From Paraburkholderia caffeinitolerans (GTDB taxonomy: Bacteria; Pseudomonadota; Gammaproteobacteria; Burkholderiales; Burkholderiaceae): 64,000 bases of DNA. Location of the stretch: positions 1 to 64,000 of the forward strand of contig NZ_CADIKL010000042.1 of assembly GCF_902859945.1 (NCBI RefSeq), given 5' to 3'. Positions within the stretch are counted from its first letter, which is position 1. Each line of letters opens with the position of its first letter. The notes beneath the pieces are model-generated. The model did no database searches and was not told where the DNA came from. It saw only the letters and a program-made list of their open reading frames with translations. Shown piece after piece: positions 44,738-53,626 of this stretch. Made by a program: the position numbers and the translations under genes.

Positions 44738-44823
44738 ACCACTGTACGTGCCGGTGCGCCGGCCGCGCCGGCAGCTTCAAGATAACTTCGCGCATCATCA
44801 GTCATTTGGGGAGACAGCCCAGC

Positions 44824-45942
44824 ATGCGTTCCGTCATCGCCGATTCCCGGCGTCTGGTAGTGAAAGTCGGTTCGAGCCTGGTCACGAACGATGGTCGTGG
44901 GCTCGATCACACGGCCATCGGCCGCTGGGCCGCGCAAATCGCGGCACTGCGTGCTCAGGGCAAGGAGGTCGTGCTCGTGAGTTCCGGCGCGATTGCCGAA
45001 GGTATGCAGCGCCTTGGCTGGACCAAACGCCCGCGCGAAATCGATGAGCTGCAGGCCGCTGCCGCGGTCGGCCAGATGGGGCTCGCGCAAGTCTACGAGA
45101 GTCGCTTTGCCGAGCATGACATCCGCACCGCGCAGATTCTGCTTACGCACGCCGACCTCGCGGACCGCGAACGCTATCTGAACGCGCGTTCCACGCTGCT
45201 CACGCTGCTGCGCCTCGGTGTGGTGCCGATCATCAACGAAAACGATACCGTGGTTACCGACGAAATCAAGTTCGGCGACAACGACACGCTCGGCGCGCTG
45301 GTGGCGAACCTGATCGAAGGCGACGCGCTCATCATTCTCACCGACCAGAGCGGCCTCTATACCGCCGATCCGCGCAAGGATCCGTCCGCCACGCTCGTGC
45401 AGGAAGCCGATGCGGGCAAGCCGGAACTTGAGGCGATGGCCGGCGGCGCGGGTTCGAGCCTCGGCCGGGGCGGCATGCTCACGAAGATTCTCGCGGCCAA
45501 GCGCGCGGCGCACAGCGGCGCGAACACCGTGATCGCGAGCGGGCGTGAGACCGAGGTGCTGGTGCGCCTTGCCTCGGGCGAGGCGATCGGCACGCAGCTT
45601 ATCGCGCGCACCGCGCGCATGGCCGCGCGCAAACAGTGGATGGCCGATCACCTGCAGGTGCGCGGCCACGTGGTGATCGACGACGGCGCCGTGCAGAAGC
45701 TCAAGGCGGACGGCAAGAGTCTTCTGCCCATCGGCGTGGTTGGCGTGCAAGGCGCTTTCGCGCGCGGCGAAGTCATTGCCTGTTTGAATGGCGAGGGCCG
45801 GGAAGTCGCACGCGGTCTCACTAATTACAGCAGCGCCGAAACGAAGCTCATCCAGCGGCGTCCGAGCGGCGAGATCGAGAGCATTCTCGGCTACATGCTC
45901 GAGCCGGAACTCATTCATCGAGACAATCTCGTGCTGGTCTGA
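44824..45942 (+). CDS. proB: Glutamate 5-kinase ProB
   Basis: A 372-residue kinase for the first step of proline synthesis from glutamate. The amino-acid kinase domain (LVVKVGSSLVTN, NENDTVVTDEI, DQSGLYTADPR, GRGGMLTKI) covers residues 1-260, and a C-terminal PUA domain (about 280-372) is involved in regulation. The start at 44824 is chosen because GGGAG lies before it and MRSVIADSRR is the usual start. Feedback inhibition by proline is known for the family. Terminator follows. Confidence 0.96.
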   Translation: MRSVIADSRRLVVKVGSSLVTNDGRGLDHTAIGRWAAQIAALRAQGKEVVLVSSGAIAEGMQRLGWTKRPREIDELQAAAAVGQMGLAQVYESRFAEHDIRTAQILLTHADLADRERYLNARSTLLTLLRLGVVPIINENDTVVTDEIKFGDNDTLGALVANLIEGDALIILTDQSGLYTADPRKDPSATLVQEADAGKPELEAMAGGAGSSLGRGGMLTKILAAKRAAHSGANTVIASGRETEVLVRLASGEAIGTQLIARTARMAARKQWMADHLQVRGHVVIDDGAVQKLKADGKSLLPIGVVGVQGAFARGEVIACLNGEGREVARGLTNYSSAETKLIQRRPSGEIESILGYMLEPELIHRDNLVLV

Positions 45943-45986
45943 GGGCGTATGCTCCGGTCCGATGGCTGGAGCATGCTCGAGATGAC

Positions 45987-46024
45987 AAAAAGCCGCAGCG
46001 GTAATCGACCGTTGCGGCTTTTTT
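45987..46024. terminator. Bidirectional terminator between proB and the CNP1-like gene
   Basis: AAAAGCCGCAGCGGT pairs with ACCGTTGCGGCTTTT (one G-U), with T-runs on both strands between converging genes. Confidence 0.88.
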
Positions 46025-46051
46025 CATGGCAACTCGGGGTGCCCTTGGGTG

Positions 46052-46615
46052 TCAGCGCACGAGCGTCGCCTGAGTGCGCCCATAACGAATGTTCTCGACG
46101 ATTGTCGATGCCTTCCCAACTGGCATCTTGTTCGCGCAAAAGTAGTCCTGATAAAGCGCCGAGTGATAGGCGTTGAGCGTGCCGTTCTCGATGCGCGACC
46201 AGTCGTTCGCCACGGTCTGGTCCCAGCCGTTGTGATCGGCGTCGAGGCTCGCGTAGAGGCGCCACTCGTAGGTATCGCAGCGGATCCCTTCGTAGTTGAC
46301 GTTGCGCGCGCCAGTCGGGCTCGTGATGACGATGGTGTAGCGCACGACGCCGTCGGTGCCGACCGTGAGCGACGCTGGATCGATCGAGAACTTGAGCGGC
46401 GTATTGTTCGAGACGACAAATCCGAGAAGCGGCGTATTGGCCTGCGGCAGCGCCGGCAGTCCTTCGAGCTTGTTTTCCTGCCAATTGCCTTTGCGGTCGA
46501 GCAGGTAGACGAAAGCGCTGTCGTCCTTGTTGGTGGGGCCAGAGCTGCCGCAGCCGGCCAGCAGGACGCTGCTTGCGGCCGCGGCGCACACCGCGGCAAG
46601 AGCCAATCGTTTCAA
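46052..46615 (-). CDS. CNP1-like lipoprotein
   Basis: A 187-residue predicted lipoprotein. The signal peptide ends in the lipobox LLAG-Cys22. The mature part is a CNP1-like domain, known from Burkholderiales and Neisseria-related bacteria but of unknown function; WQENKLEGLPALP and YEGIRCDTYEWRLYA are the recognisable parts. Sorting residue 23 is Gly, so outer-membrane sorting is expected. Stands alone between proB and rppH. Confidence 0.82.
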   Translation of the reverse strand: MKRLALAAVCAAAASSVLLAGCGSSGPTNKDDSAFVYLLDRKGNWQENKLEGLPALPQANTPLLGFVVSNNTPLKFSIDPASLTVGTDGVVRYTIVITSPTGARNVNYEGIRCDTYEWRLYASLDADHNGWDQTVANDWSRIENGTLNAYHSALYQDYFCANKMPVGKASTIVENIRYGRTQATLVR

Positions 46616-46712
46616 ATTGATTTCCTTCGATGCACCAGCGCCGCGCGCAAGAATGCGCAGCGCCGGTGGTGGCGGTTCGAGCGTTTAGTGCGACGTCGCG
46701 TGCCGGGTTGTT

Positions 46713-47381
46713 TTACCCGTGCTCGCCCGGCGCAGGCTCGATCATACTCTCCGCCGTGCCGCAATCGCTTTCGAGCGCCGTGTGGCTGGCGTCGTCGACC
46801 AGCGACGGCTCGAGCTGCACCGCCTCGGCGTGCGCCGATGTGACAATGCGCGGGTAGCGCACCTCATGGCCGTGCACACCGCCGCCCCGTGCGGGGCGCG
46901 GCATGGCCGGGCGCCGCAGGAAGCGCGAAAGCTCGGTCAGGGCGAGCTGATAGACATCGCGCTTGAACTCGATGACCGCTTCGAGCGGCACCCAGTATTC
47001 GTTCCAGCGCCACGCATCGAACTCGGGATGCTCCGTCGCCCGCAGGCAGATATCACAATCGCGCCCGACCATACGCAGCAAAAACCAGATTTGCTTTTGC
47101 CCGCGATAATGGCCGCGCACCTCGCGCTTGATGAACTTGTCCGGCACCTCATAACGCAACCAGTCGCGTGTGCGACCGATAATCTTGACGTGCTCCGGAT
47201 GCAGCCCGGTTTCTTCGTGCAACTCCCTATACATCGCCTGCATGGGGGTTTCACCATATTTGATGCCCCCTTGCGGAAACTGCCAGGAATGTTCGCGTAA
47301 CCGTTTGCCCCAAAACACTTCGTTTCGTGCGTTCAAGAGGATGATGCCGACGTTCGGGCGAAACCCCTCACGATCCAGCAT
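46713..47381 (-). CDS. rppH: RNA pyrophosphohydrolase RppH
   Basis: A 222-residue Nudix hydrolase that removes pyrophosphate from the 5' end of mRNAs and starts their decay. MLDREGFRPNVGIILLN is the family start. The Nudix box runs GGIKYGETPMQAMYRELHE then ETGL. The core is about 165 residues; the extra C-terminal 55 residues are low in complexity and seem a lineage extension. The start at 47381 is taken over an upstream in-frame ATG because conservation begins there. Divergent from proS. Confidence 0.94.
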   Translation of the reverse strand: MLDREGFRPNVGIILLNARNEVFWGKRLREHSWQFPQGGIKYGETPMQAMYRELHEETGLHPEHVKIIGRTRDWLRYEVPDKFIKREVRGHYRGQKQIWFLLRMVGRDCDICLRATEHPEFDAWRWNEYWVPLEAVIEFKRDVYQLALTELSRFLRRPAMPRPARGGGVHGHEVRYPRIVTSAHAEAVQLEPSLVDDASHTALESDCGTAESMIEPAPGEHG

Positions 47382-47414
47382 ACAACCACCTTCGAATCCT
47401 TTAAAATTGCTTTG

Positions 47415-47420
47415 ATTATA
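47415..47420 (-). promoter_or_regulatory. Candidate -10 box for rppH
   Basis: TATAAT on the minus strand 34 bases before the rppH start, in a local AT-rich patch. No good -35 at the right distance. Confidence 0.45.
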
Positions 47421-47633
47421 AACAGATAACGGCCCTTCCGCACCCGATGGCCATTCGCGCCCCCAGAACATTGGATCGTTTCGCGAGGCGCGCGCAAACC
47501 GCGTTGGCCGCAAGAGCGTCCGGTGTCATCCGCGCGGCGCTCGCAGCGTGGTCATAATGTCGGGTCTGTGAACTCCACCGTTGGACTCTTTCGGGCGGCC
47601 TATCGTCGGGCCGCCGCCTTTGGAAAACTCTGA

Positions 47634-49370
47634 ATGAAAGCCTCCCGTTTCTTTATCGGCACCCTGAAGGAAGCGCCGGCTGACGCCGAAATCGTCAGCC
47701 ACAAGTTGATGGTCCGCGCGGGCATGATCCGCCGCATTGCGGGCGGCATCTACAACTATCTGCCGATCGGCCTGCGCTCGATTCGCAAGGTCGAGCAGAT
47801 CGTGCGCGAGGAAATGAACCGCGCCGGCGCCATCGAGCTGCTCATGCCGGCCGTGCAGCCGGCCGAGCTCTGGCAGGAGTCGGGGCGCTGGGAGCAATAC
47901 GGGCCGGAACTGCTGCGCTTCAAGGACCGCAAGCAAAGCGACTTCGTCATGGGGCCGACGCACGAGGAAGTCGTCACCGACATCGCGCGTGGCCAGATCA
48001 AGAGCTATCGCCAGTTGCCGGTGAACTTCTATCAGGTCCAGACGAAGTTCCGCGACGAAATCCGTCCCCGTTTCGGCGTGATGCGCGGCCGCGAGTTCAT
48101 CATGAAGGACGCGTATTCGTTCGATAAGGACGTAGACGGCCTGAAGCTCTCGTATCAGAAGATGTACGACGCCTATGTGCGCATCTTCACGCGCCTCGGC
48201 CTGCATTTCCGCGCGGTCGCGGCCGACAACGGCTCGATCGGCGGCAGCGGCTCGCACGAATTCCACGTGATCGCGGAAACTGGCGAAGACGACATCGCTT
48301 ACTGCCCGACCTCGGAATTCGCGGCCAACGTGGAAGCGGCAGAAGCGCTGCCGCTCATCGCCGAGCGTGCTGCACCCAAGCAGGCGCTCACCAAGACGTC
48401 CACGCCGGGCGCGGCCAAGTGCGAAGCCGTGGCTGAACTGCTCGGCATTTCGCTCGAAAGCACGATCAAGTCGATCATCCTCGCGACGGAAAACGAGGGC
48501 GCCGAGCCCACGATCTGGCTGCTGATGCTGCGCGGCGACCACGACTTGAACGAGATCAAGGCGAGCAAGATTGAAGGCCTCGCCGGTTTCCGCTTCGCGA
48601 CCGAAGCCGAGATCGTCGAGTGGTTCGGCACGCCGCCGGGCTACCTCGGGCCGCTGAACACGAAGAAGCCCGTAAAGGTGATCGCCGACCGCACGGTCGC
48701 GAACATGAGCGACTTCGTGGTGGGCACGAACGAAGTGGACTTCCACACCACGGGCGTGAACTGGGGCCGCGATCTGCCGGAGCCGGTCGTCGCCGATATC
48801 CGCAACGTGAAGAAGGGCGATCCCTCGCCGGACGGCAAAGGCGTGCTCGACATCTGCCGCGGCATCGAAGTGGGCCACGTGTTCCAACTCGGCACCAAGT
48901 ACTCCGAGGCAATGGGCGCGACCTGCCTTGCCGAAAACGGCAAGCCCGCGCCCATGCAGATGGGCTGCTACGGTGTCGGCATCACGCGTATTCTGGGTGC
49001 GGCGATCGAGCAGAACTTCGATGAGAAGGGCATCATCTGGCCGGAATCGATCGCACCGTTCCAGGTGGTCGTGTGCCCGATGGGCATGGACCGTAGCGAG
49101 CTCGTGCGCGAGCACGCCGAGCGCGTCTACGACGAACTGCTGAAGGCCGGCGTGGACGTGATCCTCGACGACCGTGGCGAGCGTCCGGGCGTGATGTTCG
49201 CCGACTGGGAGCTGATCGGCGTGCCGCATCGTCTCGTGATCGGCGAGCGCGGTCTGAAGGAAGGCAAGATCGAGTACCAGGGCCGCCGCGACGCCGAAGC
49301 AACGCTGCTGCCGGCCGAAGAAGCCGCGCAGTCGGTGGCGCAGAAGATCCAGGCAGCGCTCGCGGTCTAA
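47634..49370 (+). CDS. proS: Prolyl-tRNA synthetase
   Basis: A 578-residue class II aminoacyl-tRNA synthetase of the bacterial (prokaryote-type) form. It has motif 1 around residue 70, motif 2 FRDEIRPRFGVMRGREF near residue 140, the INS editing domain (about 225-410) and the C-terminal anticodon-binding domain (DRGERPGVMFADWELIG). The editing domain clears Ala-tRNA-Pro. It charges tRNA-Pro(CGG) encoded at 41503-41579. The stop codon lies inside a tandem repeat. Confidence 0.97.
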   Translation: MKASRFFIGTLKEAPADAEIVSHKLMVRAGMIRRIAGGIYNYLPIGLRSIRKVEQIVREEMNRAGAIELLMPAVQPAELWQESGRWEQYGPELLRFKDRKQSDFVMGPTHEEVVTDIARGQIKSYRQLPVNFYQVQTKFRDEIRPRFGVMRGREFIMKDAYSFDKDVDGLKLSYQKMYDAYVRIFTRLGLHFRAVAADNGSIGGSGSHEFHVIAETGEDDIAYCPTSEFAANVEAAEALPLIAERAAPKQALTKTSTPGAAKCEAVAELLGISLESTIKSIILATENEGAEPTIWLLMLRGDHDLNEIKASKIEGLAGFRFATEAEIVEWFGTPPGYLGPLNTKKPVKVIADRTVANMSDFVVGTNEVDFHTTGVNWGRDLPEPVVADIRNVKKGDPSPDGKGVLDICRGIEVGHVFQLGTKYSEAMGATCLAENGKPAPMQMGCYGVGITRILGAAIEQNFDEKGIIWPESIAPFQVVVCPMGMDRSELVREHAERVYDELLKAGVDVILDDRGERPGVMFADWELIGVPHRLVIGERGLKEGKIEYQGRRDAEATLLPAEEAAQSVAQKIQAALAV

Positions 49371-49410
49371 CGCGACCCGGTCTAACGCGACCCGGTCTGA
49401 CGCGACCCGG
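49366..49410. repeat. Three 15-base tandem repeats spanning the proS stop
   Basis: TCTAACGCGACCCGG occurs at 49366-49380 and again at 49381-49395; a third copy at 49396-49410 differs at one base (TCTGACGCGACCCGG). The TAA in the first copy is the proS stop codon. Since the unit is a multiple of three, loss or gain of copies downstream does not alter the protein. Confidence 0.9.
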
Positions 49411-49450
49411 TCTTATCTATCGCTAACTGAGCCAAAGGAGCGTCGCGAGC

Positions 49451-50050
49451 GTGGAATACAGCTTCATGTCTGCGACGGTCCTGCTGCTGCTCATTACCGA
49501 TCCGCTCGGCAACATCCCGCTTTTCATCGGGTGCCTGCATCATGTGGCGCGGGAGCGCCGGGCGATCGTGATCCTGCGCGAAGTGGCGATTGCGTTCGTG
49601 ATCCTGCTCCTCTTCATGGTGGCAGGCAACGCCTTCCTGAGGATGATGGGGCTCACGGACACGTCGCTGCGCATCGGCGGCGGCATCGTGCTGTTTTTGA
49701 TCGCGCTGCGCATGATCTTTCCGCATCCGGGCGGGCCGTTCGGCGGTAGCGACAAGGGCGGCGAGCCGCTTATCGTGCCACTCGCGATTCCCGCGCTTGC
49801 GGGGCCTTCGGCGCTTGCCACGGTCATGCTGCTCACCTCGCAGGCGCCGGGCAAGCTGTTCGAGTGGATCGGCGCGCTGGTCGTGACGATGGCGATCTGT
49901 GCGATCGTGCTGCTGCTCGCGGAGCGCATCCAGCAATGGCTCGGCGAGCGTGTGGTGACGGCCTTCGAGCGGCTGATGGGCCTCGTGCTCGTGGCGATTT
50001 CGGTGGAGATGATACTCGCGGGGATCAGCACGTTCGTGCATCACCTCTGA
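49451..50050 (+). CDS. MarC-family integral membrane protein
   Basis: A 199-residue MarC/NAAT protein (YhgN/SnatA-like) with six membrane segments. ITDPLGNIPLFIG and PLAIPALAGPSALATVML are the family's two repeated signatures. Some relatives move small amino acids (SnatA); others have unknown roles. The start is GTG at 49451 with AAGGAG 10 bases before; ATG at 49466 is possible. Ends at a terminator facing the phosphoribosyltransferase gene. Confidence 0.88.
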   Translation: MEYSFMSATVLLLLITDPLGNIPLFIGCLHHVARERRAIVILREVAIAFVILLLFMVAGNAFLRMMGLTDTSLRIGGGIVLFLIALRMIFPHPGGPFGGSDKGGEPLIVPLAIPALAGPSALATVMLLTSQAPGKLFEWIGALVVTMAICAIVLLLAERIQQWLGERVVTAFERLMGLVLVAISVEMILAGISTFVHHL

Positions 50051-50073
50051 CGTTGCTGTTCACGCCGGAGACA

Positions 50074-50103
50074 AAAAAAGCAGCCCGAAGGCTGCTTTTT
50101 TCA
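50074..50103. terminator. Bidirectional terminator between marC-like gene and hpt
   Basis: AAAAAAAGCAGCC and GGCTGCTTTTTT form a strong stem around CGAA, with T-runs on both strands. Confidence 0.88.
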
Positions 50104-50121
50104 TGGTGCTGGGTTCGCGCT

Positions 50122-50673
50122 TCAAGCGCCTTCGGTCAGCGCCCGGATGGTCGGCAGATTGCGCCAGTAGCCCTTCGCGTCCATGCCGCAGCCGAACACG
50201 TAGCGGTCCGGCACCGAAAAGCCGCAGTAATCCGGATGCAGCGGCTTGGCCTTCGAGAGAATCTTTTCGCACAGCACAGCCGAGAGGAAACGCTTCGCGC
50301 CCATGTCCATGATGCGGTCGCGGATCGCGGCCATGGTCTCGCCTTCGTCGAGGATGTCGTCGAGCACGAGCACGACACGGTCCTTCACCGACTCGCGTGG
50401 CGCCACGCGCCACTGCATTTCCGCGCTGCCCTTGATGGCGTTGCGATAGCGCGTGAGGTGGATGTAGTCGAATTCGAGCGGGAAGTCGAGGTGCGGCAGC
50501 AGCATGCCGGTGAACACGGCCGCACCACCCATCACCGACAGCACGAGCGGAAAGTCCTCGCTGACCTCGGCGCGGATGGCGTCGGCCATTCGGCCGATCG
50601 ACGCATTGACTTCGCCCTCCGTAACGATTTCTTCGGAGTGGCTGTAAATGTGGAGGGCTTCTTCGCGATTCAT
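50122..50673 (-). CDS. hpt: Hypoxanthine-guanine phosphoribosyltransferase
   Basis: A 183-residue type I phosphoribosyltransferase for purine salvage. The PRPP motif VVLVLDDILDEGETM is diagnostic, and SVMGGAAVFTGMLL and PDYCGFSVPDRYVFGCGMD are base- and pyrophosphate-binding parts. The start at 50673 (MNREEALHIY) is chosen from conservation; a TTG at 50712 overlaps the ffh stop and would add 13 residues. Adjacent to ffh on the same strand. Confidence 0.9.
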   Translation of the reverse strand: MNREEALHIYSHSEEIVTEGEVNASIGRMADAIRAEVSEDFPLVLSVMGGAAVFTGMLLPHLDFPLEFDYIHLTRYRNAIKGSAEMQWRVAPRESVKDRVVLVLDDILDEGETMAAIRDRIMDMGAKRFLSAVLCEKILSKAKPLHPDYCGFSVPDRYVFGCGMDAKGYWRNLPTIRALTEGA

Positions 50674-50708
50674 GACTGTGGTGAGGCTGTGGTTGTTGCT
50701 GTTTTCTA

Positions 50709-52076
50709 TCAACGCATGCCGGGCATCATGCCCTTCATGCCGCGCATCATCTTCTGCAGATTGCCGCCCTTCAGCTTCTTCATCATAGTGCGCATCTGGT
50801 CGTACTGGTTCAGCAGGCGGTTGACCTCCTGGACCTGCACGCCCGCGCCCGCCGCGATGCGGCGCTTGCGCGTGGCCTTGATGAGATCGGGCTTGGCGCG
50901 TTCCTGGGCCGTCATCGAGTTGATAATGCCTTCCATGCGGCGCATCTGCTTTTCGGCCTGGCCCATGTCGGCACCCGAGGCGGCCTGCTGGAACTGCGCG
51001 GGCAGCTTGTCCATGAGCGACGAGAGGCCGCCCATCTTCTTCATCTGCGAGAGCTGCGCACGGAAGTCGTTGAGATCGAAGTCGCCGCCTTTCTTGACCT
51101 TGTCGGCGAGCTTTTGCGCGGCTTGAACGTCCACGCCGCGCTGCGCTTCCTCGACGAGCGCGAGAATGTCGCCCATGCCGAGGATCCGGTTCGCCATGCG
51201 GTCCGGGTGGAACACTTCGAGGCCGTCGAGCTTTTCCGCGACGCCGACGAACTTGATCGGCTTGCCCGTGATGTGGCGCACGGAGAGCGCCGCGCCGCCG
51301 CGCGAGTCGCCGTCGAGCTTGGTGAGCACGACGCCGGTGAGCGGCAGGGCGTCGTTAAACGCCTTCGCGGTGTTGACCGCATCCTGGCCGAGCATCGCGT
51401 CGACGACGAAGAGCGTTTCGGCCGGCTTGAGCGAGGCGTGCAGCGCGGTGATCTCGTTCATCATCGCCTCGTCGATACCGAGGCGGCCGGCCGTGTCGAC
51501 GAGCAGCACGTCGTGATAGTGGCGCTTGGCCCAGTCGACGGCCGCATTGGCGATGTCGACAGGCTTTTGATCGGGCTGCGAGGGGAAGAAGTCGGCGCCG
51601 ACCTGTTCCGTCACCGTCTTCAACTGCGCGATAGCGGCAGGGCGGTAGACGTCGCAAGAAACGGTGAGGACCTTCTTCTTGTACTTTTCGCGCAGGAGCT
51701 TGGCGAGCTTGCCGACCGTGGTGGTCTTGCCGGCGCCTTGCAGGCCTGCCATCAGGATGACCGCGGGCGGCGTGACGGCGAGATCGAGCTCGGCGGCCTT
51801 GCCTTCGTAGTCGCCGCCGATCACGGCGGTCAGCTCGCGCTGCACCACGCCGACGAGCGCCTGACCCGGCGAGAGGCTGCCGATCACTTCTTCGCCGAGC
51901 GCCTTTTCCTTCACCTTGGCGATGAATTCGCGCACGACGGGCAGTGCCACGTCCGCTTCCAGCAGCGCGAGACGTACTTCGCGCAGCATTTCCTGCGTGT
52001 TGGCCTCGGTCAGCCGGGCCTCGCCGCGCAGCGTCTTGACGACGTGCGCCATCCGTTGAGTGAGATTGTCGAGCAT
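50709..52076 (-). CDS. ffh: Signal recognition particle GTPase Ffh
   Basis: A 455-residue SRP54 homologue. The N domain is followed by the G domain (AGLQGAGKTTTVGKLA is G1, VDTAGRLGIDEAM is G3, TKLDGDSRGG is G4) and the Met-rich M domain that binds 4.5S RNA and signal peptides (MRRMEGIINSMT, ending KGMMPGMR). It targets nascent inner-membrane proteins. Divergent from the ypjD gene. Confidence 0.97.
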   Translation of the reverse strand: MLDNLTQRMAHVVKTLRGEARLTEANTQEMLREVRLALLEADVALPVVREFIAKVKEKALGEEVIGSLSPGQALVGVVQRELTAVIGGDYEGKAAELDLAVTPPAVILMAGLQGAGKTTTVGKLAKLLREKYKKKVLTVSCDVYRPAAIAQLKTVTEQVGADFFPSQPDQKPVDIANAAVDWAKRHYHDVLLVDTAGRLGIDEAMMNEITALHASLKPAETLFVVDAMLGQDAVNTAKAFNDALPLTGVVLTKLDGDSRGGAALSVRHITGKPIKFVGVAEKLDGLEVFHPDRMANRILGMGDILALVEEAQRGVDVQAAQKLADKVKKGGDFDLNDFRAQLSQMKKMGGLSSLMDKLPAQFQQAASGADMGQAEKQMRRMEGIINSMTAQERAKPDLIKATRKRRIAAGAGVQVQEVNRLLNQYDQMRTMMKKLKGGNLQKMMRGMKGMMPGMR

Positions 52077-52164
52077 GGGGAGCGGTGAGCAGTGCGGCCC
52101 GGTGCACGCGCGCGAAAGCGGGAATCGATGGCGATTCGTCGCGATCCGTCGCGGAGAGGGGGCC

Positions 52165-52170
52165 TATAGT
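52165..52170 (+). promoter_or_regulatory. Candidate -10 box for ypjD operon
   Basis: TATAGT 12 bases before the ATG would give a leader of only a few bases; no clear -35 is seen. Confidence 0.3.
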
Positions 52171-52181
52171 AAACTTCGAAC

Positions 52182-53180
52182 ATGGATATTGTACTGTATG
52201 CCCTCACCGTGCTCCTGTACGGCGGTTTATGCGCCGCCGACTGGCGGGCATTGCGCCGCGCGAGCACCGCGCCGCTCTTCGGCAGCGTGCCACCGGTCCC
52301 GGTGACGGTTGCCGCAGGCGCACCGGGTGTCGCCGGTGCCGCGGGCGGGTCTTCGATTGGTTCGGGCGGTTTGCACGACGGCGCGCCGCGTGCCCGCAGC
52401 TTCGGCCCGCTTTCTCGCGCGCTGCTTTTCATCGCACTTGCGGCACATGGCGTGCTGCTCCATGTGACGATCTTCCCGGCTCACGAAATGGTGTTCGGCT
52501 TCGCGTTCGCGTTGTCTGCCATGTTCTGGCTGGGCGCGGGGATCTATTGGATCGAGAGCTTTTTCTTCGAGCTCGATGGGCTGCGTTTGCTGTTGCTGCC
52601 GCTGGCCGGCGTGGCCGCGATTCTGCCGCTCGTGTTCGGCGGTGTGCGCGTTCTGCCTTACGCGGCCGCGCCCATGTTCAAGCTGCATTTCGTCATCGCC
52701 AATGTCGCGTACGGGCTGTTTGCGATTGCCGCGCTGCACGCAGTGCTGATGCTCGCGGTCGAACGCCGCCTGCACGCGCTCAAGGGCGCGGGTTTCCAGC
52801 GCAACGGCGGCAATCGTGCGGGTAACCGCAGCGCCGGATGGCTCTCGAACTGGATCGAGACGTTGCCGCCGCTCCTCACGATGGAGAAACTGCTGTTCCG
52901 TCTGATCGGCGCGGGCTTCGTGCTGCTCACGGCCACGCTGGTCTCGGGCATCGTGTTCAGCGAGCAACTGTTCGATCGTCCGCTCTCGCTCGATCACAAG
53001 ACGGTGTTCGCGATCCTCTCGTGGCTGATGTTCGGCTCGCTGCTCACCGCGCGCAAAATTTCCGGCTGGCGCGGCCGCGCTGCGCTGCGCTGGGTGATTG
53101 CGTCGTTCGTCGCGCTCCTGCTTGCCTATGTGGGTAGCCGCTTTGTGTTCGAGGTGCTGCTGCACCGCCCCATCGTCTGA
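52182..53180 (+). CDS. CcsA-family inner membrane protein (YpjD-like)
   Basis: A 332-residue integral membrane protein with about eight segments, of the cytochrome c assembly (CcsA/CcmC) superfamily. The second half has LHFVIANVAYGLFAIAALHA and FSEQLFDRPLSLDHKTVFAILSW, with conserved His residues as in the heme-handling family. A Gly/Ala-rich cytoplasmic loop is at residues 40-65. YpjD next to ffh is conserved in proteobacteria, but its role is unclear. Confidence 0.85.
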   Translation: MDIVLYALTVLLYGGLCAADWRALRRASTAPLFGSVPPVPVTVAAGAPGVAGAAGGSSIGSGGLHDGAPRARSFGPLSRALLFIALAAHGVLLHVTIFPAHEMVFGFAFALSAMFWLGAGIYWIESFFFELDGLRLLLLPLAGVAAILPLVFGGVRVLPYAAAPMFKLHFVIANVAYGLFAIAALHAVLMLAVERRLHALKGAGFQRNGGNRAGNRSAGWLSNWIETLPPLLTMEKLLFRLIGAGFVLLTATLVSGIVFSEQLFDRPLSLDHKTVFAILSWLMFGSLLTARKISGWRGRAALRWVIASFVALLLAYVGSRFVFEVLLHRPIV

Positions 53181-53230
53181 CGCGAGGCGCGTTGCCTCGC
53201 TACTGGCGTACAGATTCACACGCTGATTTC

Positions 53231-53626
53231 ATGAGACAGATTCTTCTTCTTATCCTGCTGTTCGTTGTTGGGCAGTGGTTCTTCAAGTCGCTGCGCAACT
53301 CGCAGCATTCGCGTCCCGGCGCCGATCCGCGACAGGGCGGGGCGGGCGGTGCGTGGCGCACGGGCAATGGCCCCGGCGCTGCTGGCGGTCCTTTCGGTGC
53401 GAATGGCGCGGGTGCTGGCAACACGGCTGGCAACACGGCTGGCAATCGCGGTGGAAACGGCGCTGGCAACGGCGCATTGCCCGAGCCGATGGTCCGCTGC
53501 GCCGAGTGCGGTGTTCATGCGCCGCGCAGCGAGTCGGTGAGCGTGGGTGTCCAAACCTTCTGCTGCGCCGAGCATGCGCGGGTGTACGACGCGCGCAAGA
53601 CTCACCAGGATCGTCCCGCGCGATGA
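53231..53626 (+). CDS. PP0621-family protein with C-terminal zinc ribbon
   Basis: A 131-residue small protein. An N-terminal membrane segment (LLLILLFVVGQWFF) is followed by a Gly/Asn-rich linker with NTAG and NGAG repeats (residues 35-80). A C-terminal CAECG ... FCCAEHA motif binds zinc and fits the PP0621 family. Function unknown. The start at 53231 is chosen because the membrane segment begins there. The stop overlaps ampD by ATGA, so they are translationally coupled. Confidence 0.8.
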   Translation: MRQILLLILLFVVGQWFFKSLRNSQHSRPGADPRQGGAGGAWRTGNGPGAAGGPFGANGAGAGNTAGNTAGNRGGNGAGNGALPEPMVRCAECGVHAPRSESVSVGVQTFCCAEHARVYDARKTHQDRPAR

